Made by a program: the position numbers and the translations under genes | The notes under the pieces: model-generated | What the model saw: only the letters and a program-made list of their open reading frames with translations | Told to the model about the DNA's origin: nothing | The model's database searches: none | Part shown: piece after piece, positions 6,982-14,246 of the stretch | How the letters are laid out: every line of letters starts with the position of its first letter | Position numbering within the stretch: the stretch's first letter is position 1 | Source of the DNA: DASVXQ01 sp046727955 | GTDB taxonomy: Bacteria > Actinomycetota > CALGFH01 | Assembly (NCBI GenBank): GCA_046727955.1 | Contig: JBKPDO010000005.1 | Location: 1 to 15,848, forward strand | Direction: 5' to 3' | DNA length: 15,848 bases

Positions 6982-9430
6982 GGTCGTGTGGCGCCCTGCT
7001 GGGTTGGTGCGGCTGTGGGCGTGGAGCGGCTCGCCGGCTGACCTCGGCGGCGTAGGCGGTCCAGTCGCCGGCGGCGGCGCGTTGCCACTGGACGGCGACG
7101 GCGATATGGATGCCGAGCATGCGGGCCAGGATCGCAGCCGGCAGCTCGGCGGCAAGACCGAACAGTGCGGTGGATCGCGCCCGGCCGGGCTGGATACCAA
7201 GAGCGATCAGACGTTGGCCGAGCCGGTCGGCGCTGATGGGCTGTGCGGGGCGTTGGCCGGGAAACAGCCACGGGGTGGTCGCGGGTTGGCCGATAACGGT
7301 GTAGGGGCGACGGGTCGCGACAAGTTCGAGTGTGAGGCCGGCCAGCGGCTCGGGCAGGGTCGTCGCAACGGTGCCCAGCAGGAGCTTGACCTGGCCGTCG
7401 CTGTTGGTCACGTGGTCTGCAGTGAGGGTGCTGATCGTGGTGAGGCGCTGGGCGTAGAGCAAGAGCAGCAGCCCAGCGACTCGATCGGAGGTCACGATCG
7501 TGTCGTCGTTGAGCAGTCTGCGTGCCACGGCCCAGCGGCCTTCGGTGTCGTGCGGCCCGCTGGGACCTTGCCATCGCCGGGCCCCAAAGCTCAGACGGGT
7601 CGCCAGCCGGTTCGCGGTGGCCCATCGGATGAAATGGCTGGTCTCGTCCCGATAGCCGGCGTCGTCACGAGCCGCCCACCGCTCTACGTCGGCCTGGGTG
7701 CAGGTCGCCAGCGTGACGTTCTGGCTGGTGAGCCATTCCAGGAAGTTGACTGCGGCCATGGTGTGGCAACGCACGTTGAGCGCTTGCAGGTGGCTGGCGT
7801 GGGCGGCGGCGAGGCGGCGACGAAGTCGACGCAGGTGATGCCACACCGCGTAACGGTGTAGCAGTTGCCGCTCCTCCGGGTCGGTCCGCGATTGGACGAC
7901 TCCGGCCACCCATCGTTCAAGCTTGACCAAGCGCTCATCGCGTTCGGGCAGCATGCCGCCAGCGACCAACACCGCCCGCAGGTGGTCGAGCGTCTTGCCG
8001 GCGGGAAGCTCATCCAAAACGTCGTGGGTCAAGACACCGCGGTCGCGGGCGAGTTCGGACAGTAGCTGGGTCACGGTGGGTCGAGCCAGCCAGGCCATCG
8101 CGGTGACCGGACGTTCGACGCTTGCCAGGGCGTGTTCCAGTGGCGCGAGGTCGGTACGGATGCGGCCGTCGGCACCGGAAAGCACGTCGTGCACCCGCTG
8201 TTTGAGACAGCAGCGATGGCAGAAGCGGTGCGGATCGATCTGCCAGGTCTCCCGGCAGCTTGGACAACGGTCCCAGAAGCCCGGGTCGGAGTTGACGCAC
8301 CGTGCGCACAACGGTTCCTGACGGGTGCCGCCCCGGATCGAGGCCACGGTGCCGCAACCGCTGCAGCGCGCCCACCAAGACTGGCAGCGGTCGCACCACG
8401 GTTGTCCGGTGGCTCGGGAGATCTCACACAGCCCGGATCGACCGCAGATCCCACAGGTCCGGATCTCGCGTGGGCGACACTGCTGGCACCACGGTCCGTC
8501 CGCCGTGCGTGTCGCGACCCGCCGACGGCGTCCGCAACCGCGGCAGTCCTCCAAGTTGATCGGGTCGTTAGACAGGCAGTTGGGACACAGCGGCTGGCCG
8601 TCCGCATCGCGGGTCGCTGGCTCACGGACAGCACCGCACCTTCCGCAGGGCACCGCGGCGTGACGGGCGAAGCAGTTCCGGCAGACCCTCCGGCCGTCGA
8701 GCAGTTTGGACAGCGTGACCGCGCGATAACAGCGCGGACACGACGGACGGGCGACACCCTTCTCGCCAGCCGAGATCAGCTCGTCGATAAACCGCAGCAC
8801 CGCAGGGGCAGGTGCGTCGCACCCTGCTCCGGTGAGCAGCGACGGGTTGTCCACCACCGCCCAAGCCAGCCTGCGTTGCCCAGCGGGCCGGACCGTCGCC
8901 CGCCCAACAGCGGCCAGGACCGCCTGTGCTTCGAGCTTAGGATCGATCGCGGCTACCAACTGCACCAGCGACGGCATCGGATCGTCATCATCGTCAGGAC
9001 ACTGCTCGCAGCGAGGCCGCCCATAGCGGTCCCGGGTACTCACCCGACGCTCGTCCCCACACTTAGAGCAAGTCTGCGGCGTGTCCCGGCAAGGCGAACA
9101 GATCAGGCAGCCCGCCCGGCTGATCAGGTAGCTGACCGTTCGCCCGCATTCGCCGCACCGCGGTAGGGCAATGGACGTCGCGCCGGCTGCCCGCAGCCCG
9201 CGCAACAGCTGTCCAACCGACCACGGAACCGGCGGTCCACCCGTGGTCAGAAGATCTGGAGAACCCGCCAGGATCTGAGCCAGCCGACGACGTTTGGCGC
9301 GGCCGCCAGCAACACTGATGACGACCTCGCGGACTCGCTCACCGTCCAAGCCATGCTCGACCCGGGCGACCAGCCGAACAATGACTCCGATCGGGTCGGC
9401 CAGCACCTCCTCGGCGGCGACGGTGGTCAC
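6968..9430 (-). CDS. Zinc-ribbon array protein with degenerate tyrosine-recombinase domain
   Basis: This intact 820-residue protein starts at GTG 9430. Residues about 92-407 carry eight C-x2-C ... C-x2-C units (for example CGECGRTV, CSKCGDER, CGRCGAVR, CGICGRSG, CPSCRETW), each a likely zinc ribbon; a helical stretch of about 85 residues separates the second from the third. Residues 430-640 resemble a helical core-binding domain, and 640-800 a tyrosine-recombinase catalytic domain. The first catalytic arginine seems kept (LLYAQRLTTISTL, about R662). The H-x-x-R box reads GRARSTALFGLAAELP, with the histidines replaced, and the nucleophile region reads MLGIHIAVAVQWQRAA, with tryptophan where tyrosine is expected. 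It is therefore probably not a strand-cutting enzyme but a DNA-binding partner of the neighbouring integrase. GTG overlaps the TGA of the Xre gene. Such proteins occur in actinobacteria beside Xre and integrase genes; their function is unknown. Confidence 0.75.
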   Translation of the reverse strand: MTTVAAEEVLADPIGVIVRLVARVEHGLDGERVREVVISVAGGRAKRRRLAQILAGSPDLLTTGGPPVPWSVGQLLRGLRAAGATSIALPRCGECGRTVSYLISRAGCLICSPCRDTPQTCSKCGDERRVSTRDRYGRPRCEQCPDDDDDPMPSLVQLVAAIDPKLEAQAVLAAVGRATVRPAGQRRLAWAVVDNPSLLTGAGCDAPAPAVLRFIDELISAGEKGVARPSCPRCYRAVTLSKLLDGRRVCRNCFARHAAVPCGRCGAVREPATRDADGQPLCPNCLSNDPINLEDCRGCGRRRRVATRTADGPWCQQCRPREIRTCGICGRSGLCEISRATGQPWCDRCQSWWARCSGCGTVASIRGGTRQEPLCARCVNSDPGFWDRCPSCRETWQIDPHRFCHRCCLKQRVHDVLSGADGRIRTDLAPLEHALASVERPVTAMAWLARPTVTQLLSELARDRGVLTHDVLDELPAGKTLDHLRAVLVAGGMLPERDERLVKLERWVAGVVQSRTDPEERQLLHRYAVWHHLRRLRRRLAAAHASHLQALNVRCHTMAAVNFLEWLTSQNVTLATCTQADVERWAARDDAGYRDETSHFIRWATANRLATRLSFGARRWQGPSGPHDTEGRWAVARRLLNDDTIVTSDRVAGLLLLLYAQRLTTISTLTADHVTNSDGQVKLLLGTVATTLPEPLAGLTLELVATRRPYTVIGQPATTPWLFPGQRPAQPISADRLGQRLIALGIQPGRARSTALFGLAAELPAAILARMLGIHIAVAVQWQRAAAGDWTAYAAEVSRRAAPRPQPHQPSRAPHDHAEG

Positions 9431-9762
9431 GGCTGGACGCTGGTGATCCGGGCCCGCTTGGGGCGCAGGTCACCAACGCCGGCCTCGGCGCCGGCAGCCC
9501 TGGCCTTTCTGGTCGTGCCGGCCCCGGCAGCCGGGACCGGCTCGATGAGGTCGGCCATCGTGCAGTCCAGGATGTCCAGCAGCGCCATGAGGATCTTCAA
9601 ACTGAGCCGCTCGGGCCGCTCGACCACCAGCCGATAGGCCTGGCTGGACGACAGGGTGATGCCGCGTTCGGCCAGCGGGCCGAGCAGGTCGGTAGTGGCA
9701 AACATGCCTCGGGCAGCCATGATCTGGCGCAGGTGCCAGCGGTAGTCGAGCTTGGCCGTCAT
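9427..9762 (-). CDS. Xre/Cro-type helix-turn-helix regulator
   Basis: This 111-residue protein has an Xre fold in its first 75 residues: YRWHLRQIMAARGMFATTDL, then LAERGITLSSSQAYRLVVER as the recognition region, and LSLKILMALLDILDCTMADL, the typical last helices of HTH_26-type regulators. The basic tail (KARAAGAEAGVGDLRPKRAR) may bind DNA or be disordered. The start is ATG 9762, preceded by GGAAGGA; its A overlaps the stop of the integrase gene as TGATG. Its own TGA overlaps the GTG of the zinc-ribbon gene. Sitting between the two recombinase-type genes, it is likely an autoregulator of the operon or an accessory protein in recombination. No DNA target could be shown. Confidence 0.85.
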   Translation of the reverse strand: MTAKLDYRWHLRQIMAARGMFATTDLLGPLAERGITLSSSQAYRLVVERPERLSLKILMALLDILDCTMADLIEPVPAAGAGTTRKARAAGAEAGVGDLRPKRARITSVQP

Positions 9763-10886
9763 CAACGATCCTTCCGTCCAGGCTGCGCAGCGTGGTCGGC
9801 CTCCAGCGCGGGCGCGAGGGCCTTGCGGAGCGCGGTGTTCATGAAGTCGCTGCTCACATGCGTATACACAGCCGTCGAGCTGTCCGCCTCGTGGCCAACT
9901 TGGACCTGGAGGAAGCGCCGGTCCACGCCGTCCTCGGTGAGGTGGCTGACGTGGCTGTGCCGCAAGGAATGGGGCGTCAAGGCCTGCGGGAGCCCGAGCG
10001 CGTCGCGGTAGGCGACGAACCGGGCGTTGATCTCCGCGGGCTTGATCCGCCCGCCCCGTTCGGTCACCCACAGCGCCGGGTGGTCCGGGCAGCCAAACCT
10101 TGGCCGGATGTTCTCGACGTAGTCTCGGACCGCCTCCACCGCCCAGCCCATCACCGAGGCGACGTTCCGGCGCCGTGGCGGCTGGCCGCGCTTGGCCTTC
10201 CCATACCGAACATGGAGCATGCCGAAGGTGCCGAACTCCGGCGCCGCTGGGTTGCGGCCCCAGTCGACCAGGTCCAGCTTGGCCGCCTCGGTGCGGCGCA
10301 GCCCCCACCCGTAGATCACCTTGAACACGGTGGCGTCCCGGTAGGCGGCCAGCGCCCCCTTCCGTTTCGCCTTCACGGCGCGGTCCACCTGGTCGTCTGC
10401 ATAGTCGAGGAACCGCTGCAACTCCTCGCGGCTGAACGGCCGCGCCTCCGGGCTGCCCTCGTAGTCGTTGAGGTGCGCGATCGTGTTCCACTCGTGACAG
10501 ATCGGCACCGGATGGGTCCCGAACGCCTCCTCACAGGCCACCGCCCAGCCGTAGCGGCCATCGGTCAGGTAGTCGCTAAACAGCCGCAGGTCAGTCTGGT
10601 AGCCGCGGATCGTCGCCGGCGCCAGGTGCTGCTCGGCGGTCAGCGACAGCGACCACTCATCCACGTTCGCGGGGCCCCACTGCCACGGGTACTCACCAGA
10701 GAAGGCCAAGAACCGGCGCACCAGCCGCTCCCTGGCCTCGATCGTCTCCTCCTGCAGCCCGCGGGCGGTCTGCTGCGCCCGCCAGCCGCGCAGCATCGCC
10801 TCGACCATCGCGTCCTCCGGGCGCAGCTGCACCACGCCGGAGACGAGCTCAAGGTGCGCCGCGCCCGCCAGATCCCCCCGTCTCAT
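9762..10886 (-). CDS. Tyrosine recombinase / site-specific integrase
   Basis: The protein has 374 residues from ATG 10886, which is preceded by GGGAGGGCGGG. A longer frame from 10949 lacks such a site and adds only a low-complexity leader. An N-terminal SAM-like core-binding domain (about residues 25-135) precedes the catalytic domain. All catalytic residues are in place: Arg in YGWGLRRTEAAKL (about R197), Lys in VRYGKAKRG (about K230), HSLRH (H306, R309), VGHEADSS (H332) and the nucleophile in TAVYTHV (Y341). It should cut and rejoin DNA for integration, excision or inversion. It heads an operon with the Xre and zinc-ribbon genes, coupled through TGATG. No attachment sites were identified with certainty. 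The helical linker region is typical for actinobacterial mobile elements. Confidence 0.9.
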   Translation of the reverse strand: MRRGDLAGAAHLELVSGVVQLRPEDAMVEAMLRGWRAQQTARGLQEETIEARERLVRRFLAFSGEYPWQWGPANVDEWSLSLTAEQHLAPATIRGYQTDLRLFSDYLTDGRYGWAVACEEAFGTHPVPICHEWNTIAHLNDYEGSPEARPFSREELQRFLDYADDQVDRAVKAKRKGALAAYRDATVFKVIYGWGLRRTEAAKLDLVDWGRNPAAPEFGTFGMLHVRYGKAKRGQPPRRRNVASVMGWAVEAVRDYVENIRPRFGCPDHPALWVTERGGRIKPAEINARFVAYRDALGLPQALTPHSLRHSHVSHLTEDGVDRRFLQVQVGHEADSSTAVYTHVSSDFMNTALRKALAPALEADHAAQPGRKDR

Positions 10887-10924
10887 CCCGCCCTCCCACC
10901 TACCAACAGCGACCGTTTGAAGGC

Positions 10925-10957
10925 GGGATCTTGCAGAGAACGGGATCATCGTGCAAG
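10925..10957 (-). promoter_or_regulatory. Candidate promoter/operator region upstream of the integrase operon
   Basis: On the minus strand TTGCAC, then 17 bases, then CAAGAT resembles a weak sigma-70-type promoter about 40 bases before the integrase start. The -35 and -10 regions carry a CTTGCA / TGCAAG inverted repeat (10930-10935 and 10952-10957), so a dimeric regulator such as the Xre protein could bind here. This is inference from position and symmetry only. Confidence 0.3.
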
Positions 10958-10959
10958 CG

Positions 10960-11032
10960 CTGCAGGTCAGACAGCATGATCGCCCACCCGAAAGGACTCA
11001 TCCCGGAGGCGCGCTCAGCAGGCGACCTGCAG
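10960..11032. repeat. Inverted repeat CTGCAGGTC / GACCTGCAG
   Basis: CTGCAGGTC (10960-10968) and GACCTGCAG (11024-11032) are exact reverse complements 55 bases apart, upstream of the integrase operon. Spaced arms next to an integrase gene could be recombinase or regulator binding sites. The rest of 11033-11121 shows nothing I can assign. Confidence 0.35.
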
Positions 11033-11121
11033 ATTCTCGCCCATCTGATGCAATTCCTGAGGATTCGAGTAGCCGAGCGTGACGCGTGCCTAGACGTGGC
11101 CGTACTGGATCGCGCCGGCGA

Positions 11122-11286
11122 TCAGGCCCCGCGGGCGGCGACGTTGACCACGGGCCAGCCGTGCGCTGCGCACCGCACCACGGTCAGCGACAGGTACAGC
11201 AGGCCGAACGGGACGGTGCGCTCCACCGCCGCTCGGGTGCGGTTGCGGGACCACCACAGGTCGTTGCGCTCGATCCTCAGGTAGGG
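11122..11286 (-). pseudogene. C-terminal fragment of a DDE transposase (IS701-like)
   Basis: The minus-strand frame reads PYLRIERNDLWWSRNRTRAA followed by VERTVPFGLLYLSLTVVRCA and stops at 11122. The R-x-x-x-x-x-T-VPF-x-L-x-x-x-x-L-T-V pattern followed by a short helix resembles the C-terminal region of IS701-like transposases of high-GC bacteria. The upstream DDE core and the usual continuation (PWYRTKT-type) are missing, so this is a decayed remnant. Between 11287 and 11573 no gene can be supported. Confidence 0.35.
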
Positions 11287-11573
11287 CACTGCCGGCAGCC
11301 GTCGGCGCCGCCAGTGATGTCCCCTTGCGGTCGCTGGCGATCTGCTGGGCGGCGGTGGTCATGGCACAAGGGAATCCGGTGAGCTGGTGGCGATCGCGGC
11401 GATGATGCGCGTGGTGTGCTTGCGGGCGATCAGGCCGCCGGGCTGGACGGCCTGCCCGCGACGGGACCATCGGTCCTTCCGCCCGCCGGTGCCGGAGCCG
11501 AGTATGGCGATCCACAGGCCAAGCGACCCGGCACGATTCCTACCGTGACCGGCAGCGACACGGGGGTGACGCG

Positions 11574-11690
11574 ATGAGCCAACAGCCCCTTGCAGACTGC
11601 GCCGACTGCCGCAGCGCAGGCAGCATCTCCAACGGCTACTGCATGATCTGCGGCGCGCCCGGCCCGCGGCGATCCCCGCACCCAGGCGGC
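11574..11690 (+). pseudogene. Small zinc-ribbon protein, C-terminus lost at an IS5 junction
   Basis: ATG 11574 is preceded by GGGGGTGA four bases upstream. The frame begins MSQQPLADCADC and continues SISNGYCMICGA, giving two C-x2-C knuckles 15 residues apart, a small rubredoxin-like or zinc-ribbon unit. The frame stays open to 11813. From about 11690 it runs antisense to an IS5-family transposase remnant and becomes a low-complexity proline/serine sequence, so the native C-terminus has probably been cut off. I recall similar G-x-ISNGYC-x-x-C pieces from small actinobacterial proteins of unknown function but cannot name the family. Confidence 0.4.
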
Positions 11691-11889
11691 CAGCCACCGT
11701 CCCTGGCCGCAGCGCTGCTGGCCCGCCCTGAACCCGGCCGCAGCTCCCAGCTGCCGCAGCCGAGCTGGGCAACGGGCAGCAGCCGCCAGGGCGTGCCGGT
11801 GCGCAGCCGGTAGACGATGCCAGCCAGGCGGCGGGGCATCGACGCGGAGTCGGCCGCCGTCGCGGCGTGGCGGTGTGGATAGCAGGGTT
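11690..11889 (-). pseudogene. IS5-family transposase remnant, part after the IS256 insertion
   Basis: The minus strand encodes RRLAGIVYRLRTGTPWRLLP followed by VAQLGCGS, the conserved N-terminal segment of IS5-family transposases (AGIVYVLRTGCPWRxLP). About 30 further residues can be followed after a frame change, then the similarity stops near 11690. The DDE domain is missing. Removing the IS256 element and one copy of its 8-bp target duplication joins this segment in frame to the N-terminal piece at 13403-13459. Confidence 0.6.
11882..11889 (+). repeat. Left copy of IS256-family target-site duplication
   Basis: GCAGGGTT at 11882-11889 directly abuts the IS left end and is identical to 13403-13410. 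Confidence 0.75.
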
Positions 11890-11921
11890 GAGGTTGTCCC
11901 GAGGTCCGTGGGATTTCAGGT

Positions 11922-11989
11922 GGGGTCCTCCCCGGAGCGCCTGACGTGAGACGCTCCTGGGACGACCAAGTCCGAAGGAGGAGGACCCC
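11922..11989 (+). promoter_or_regulatory. Fold-back structure covering the transposase ribosome-binding site
   Basis: GGGGTCCTCC (11922-11931, part of the left terminal repeat) is the exact reverse complement of GGAGGACCCC (11980-11989). The latter contains part of the Shine-Dalgarno sequence AAGGAGGAGG and ends two bases before the ATG at 11992. Nested inside, CCCGGAGCG (11931-11939) pairs with CGCTCCTGGG (11952-11961) with one bulged base. RNA entering from outside the element would contain both arms and mask the start; RNA initiated inside, past the first arm, would not. Confidence 0.5.
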
Positions 11990-11991
11990 GC

Positions 11992-13346
11992 ATGCAAGAC
12001 TCCCACATGCCGGTGTCGGCCGGCGAGACGGCTGCTGAGGCCAGCCCCCTGCGGCTGGCCGGTGCCCAGGCGCTTGGACTGCCGGAGCGGCTGGCCGGCC
12101 GCCTGGACGAGCACCTGGCCGCCTTCGTCGCGCACATGCGCCAAGGGCTGCTGGCCGCCTCGACCGCGGTCGGCCTGGAGGTCATGGACGAGCTGCTGGC
12201 CGTGGAGGTGACCGAGCTGGCCGGCCCAAGGGCAAGCACAACCCGCAGCGGGCGGCGATGCGGCACGGCAGCGAGCAGGGCACGGTGACCTTGGGCGGCC
12301 GGCGGGTCGGGGTTCGCCGGCCAAGAGTCCGCTCGGTCGGCCAGGCAGGCGAGCACGAGCTGGAGCTGGAGTCCTACCGGGTGTTTGCGTCCACCGACCT
12401 GCTCGCCGAGGGGATCGTGGCCAGGATGCTGGCGGGGCTGTCCACGCGCCGCTACACCGCGGGGCTGGAGCCGGTCGGCGAGCAGGTGGAGCAGGCTGCG
12501 ACGGGCACGTCGAAGTCGGCGGTGTCGCGCCGGTTCGTCCAGGCGACCGCCGAGCGGCTGGCGGCGCTGCTGGCGCGCCGGCTGGACCAGCGGCGCTTTG
12601 TGGTGGTGTTCCTGGACGGGTTCGGCATGGGTGAGCACCTGCTGGTCGGCGCGCTGGGGGTGACCGCCGATGGCACCAAGGTCCCCCTGGGCGTGGTCGA
12701 AGGCACCACCGAGAACAAGGCGGTGTGCACCCGGCTGGTGGCGGACCTGGCTGACCGTGGCCTGGACGCCACCAAGGGGATGCTGTTCGTCATCGACGGC
12801 GGCAAGGCGCTGGAGCGGGCGATCCGCGCGGTGTTCGGCGCCAAGGCGCTGATCCAACGGTGCCGTCGGCACAAGGAACGCAACGTCACCGACCACCTGC
12901 CCGAGGCGGAGCGGCCGCTGGTCCAGCGCCGGCTGCGCGCCACCTGGGCGCTGGCAGACGCCGACCAGGCCCGCGCCGAGCTGGAGCAGCTGGCCCGCAG
13001 CCTGGACCGCCAGCGGCCCGGCGCCGCCGCGTCCTTGCGGGAGGGCCTGGAGCAGACCCTGACCGTCACCCGGCTGGGGGTCGGCGGGCGGCTGCTGCAG
13101 ACGGTGGAGTCGACCAACCCGATCGAGTCGATGATCGAGATCGTCCGCGACCATGCCAGCCGGGTGAAGCGCTGGAGCTCGGGCGAGATGGCGCTGCGCT
13201 GGGCCGCTGCCGGGATGCTGGCCGCGGAGGCGCAGTTCCGCCGGGTCAAGGGCTACCAGGAGCTGCCCCAGCTCGCCCTGGCGCTGGAGCATGCCACGGC
13301 TGCGGAACCCGGCCTGCTCGACCTGTCATCGGCTGTCGGTGCTTGA
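11992..13346 (+). pseudogene. IS256-family (Mutator type) transposase, one frameshift
   Basis: ATG 11992 follows a strong AAGGAGGAGG site. The first 80 residues are the usual N-terminal helical region. At the three-C run 12225-12227 one base appears to be missing, and the protein continues in the next frame (KGKHNPQRAAMRHGSEQGTV, then TLGGRRVGVRRPRVRS). The DDE residues are VVVFLDGFGMGEH (Asp at 12615), LFVIDGGKALERA (Asp at 12795) and STNPIESMIEIVRD (Glu at 13125). The family's C/H motif, IQRCRRHKERNV, is also present. Total length would be about 450 residues, normal for the family. If the frameshift is real the element cannot make full-length transposase; internal start codons such as the ATG at 12258 would give only the C-terminal 362 residues. 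Confidence 0.85.
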
Positions 13347-13402
13347 AGGTAGGATCCGTCATGGAGGCCCCACCGAAATCCAACGGCGAGCGGGACAGCC
13401 TC

Positions 13403-13410
13403 GCAGGGTT
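13403..13410 (+). repeat. Right copy of IS256-family target-site duplication
   Basis: GCAGGGTT at 13403-13410 directly follows the IS right end and matches 11882-11889. Confidence 0.75.
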
Positions 13411-13459
13411 GGACGGCCTGCCACAGCTGCTCGGGGACGAGATCGTCGGCGGCGGTCAG
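13403..13459 (-). pseudogene. IS5-family transposase remnant, N-terminal piece before the IS256 insertion
   Basis: The minus strand reads LTAADDLVPEQLWQAVQPC, the typical opening of IS5-family transposases (L-V-P-D-x-L-W-x-x-I-x-P). It joins in frame to 11889-11690 when the IS256 element and one target duplication are removed. No clear start codon is visible; CTG 13459 follows an AGGGGGA sequence. From 13460 to 13891 I see no gene I can support; a minus-strand stretch near 13490-13600 has a hydrophobic segment but is broken by stops. Confidence 0.5.
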
Positions 13460-13891
13460 TCCCCCTGCCTGGTGCAGAGCCGCCGCGGTCAGCGGCGTTG
13501 CAGCAGCGCCAGGATGAGCGCGCCGTCCACCACGGCACCAGGCCAATCGGTGGCTGCCAGAGCAACAACCCGGGCAGCGCCGCGACGGCGGCGGCCGCGA
13601 CGGCGAACGGTTGTCACCGCCGCTCGCGCTGGACCAGCGCCCTGGCCGAAGCGGCAACCAACACCCTGCCGCCTGAGCCACGGCAGCGGTCCACAACGTT
13701 GACCGGTGCGGGGCGACCAGGGTCCCTCCGTGCGCGGCGCGCCGGTGGCTTCCAGCCGCGCAGGGTCGGATGGCGGGTCGATCGACCCTGGCCGTTGGGG
13801 CCGGCTGGCCCTGTTGCCCGCCGAGCGGCCACCGGACGCTGACTCAAGCCACGGGTGAATGAGACAGGGTGGCGAGGCAAGGAGGGGGCTG

Positions 13892-14164
13892 ATGGGCGTG
13901 CGCCGCCGGCGGCGGGCTCCCGCGGAACCGCGGGTCGCCTACCAGTAGTGCGCTGGGTGCGCGTACGACTTCATGGCTGGGACGGGCACGAGGACGTGCG
14001 GCTGGTACGACTGGCCGTATCTTCCCGAGGAGTTGAAGGTCAACTGCCCTGACTGCAACTACAACTTCGCCACTGGCGAAGGCGCGCCGTGGTGTGGCGA
14101 GCCGCCGAGCTGCCAGTGGGTGGCCGAGGGCCGCCGGCATGCCGACAACGCCCGTCGGTTCTAG
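13892..14164 (+). pseudogene. Small zinc-ribbon protein interrupted by an in-frame TAG
   Basis: ATG 13892 follows a perfect AAGGAGG six bases upstream. The frame gives MGVRRRRRAPAEPRVAYQ, then TAG (13946-13948), and continues CAGCAYDFMAGTGTRTCGWY, DWPYLPEELKVNCPDCNYNF, ATGEGAPWCGEPPSCQW to a stop at 14164. The part after the TAG has four cysteine sites (CAGC, CGWY, CPDC, CGEPPSC), as expected of a zinc-binding domain. Two of these residues fall before the next ATG (13973), so the conserved unit spans the region between the good start and that ATG. A single-base nonsense change or read error is the simplest explanation; read-through is possible but unsupported. If translation starts at 13973, a 63-residue protein lacking the first knuckle results. 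The function is unknown. Confidence 0.5.
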
Positions 14165-14246
14165 GCGCAGCGGCGCTGACCGGCTTCGTGGGCGTGCTTG
14201 GGGCGATCGCCCTGCTCACCGTGCCGTCGCCCACATGTCGTCGTGG

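Larger units (their letters stand above)
11890..13402 (+). mobile_element. Complete IS256-family insertion sequence (1513 bp)
   Basis: The left end begins GAGGTTGTCCCG (11890) and the right end, read inward, begins GAGGCTGTCCCG (from 13402). The inverted repeats continue for about 40 bp, including GGATTTC ... GGTGGGG in both ends, with several mismatches and one gap. An 8-bp direct repeat, GCAGGGTT, flanks the element, the duplication size typical of IS256-family transposition. It carries one transposase gene with a single frameshift. The host sequence is an older IS5-family transposase remnant. Confidence 0.85.

Noticed and set aside
6956..7861. Plus-strand frame opposite the zinc-ribbon gene
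   Set aside because: It is antisense to an intact gene with strong cysteine motifs; composition is Gly/Arg-rich without a domain.
11060..11090. GATTCGAGT resembling a tRNA T-loop, as a possible attachment site
   Set aside because: No acceptor, D or anticodon stem can be built around it on either strand.
11916..13292. 458-codon minus-strand frame across the IS256 element
   Set aside because: It is antisense to the transposase, whose DDE residues and C/H motif are clear on the plus strand.
13490..13620. Possible small DUF1232-like membrane protein on the minus strand (PIGLVP ... DGALILALLQRR)
   Set aside because: A stop codon upstream and a required frameshift leave no start; the similarity is too short to support a gene.
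14197..14208. GGGCGATCGCCC palindrome near the zinc-ribbon gene end as a terminator
   Set aside because: No loop and no T-tract; CGATCG-type palindromes are common in high-GC genomes.
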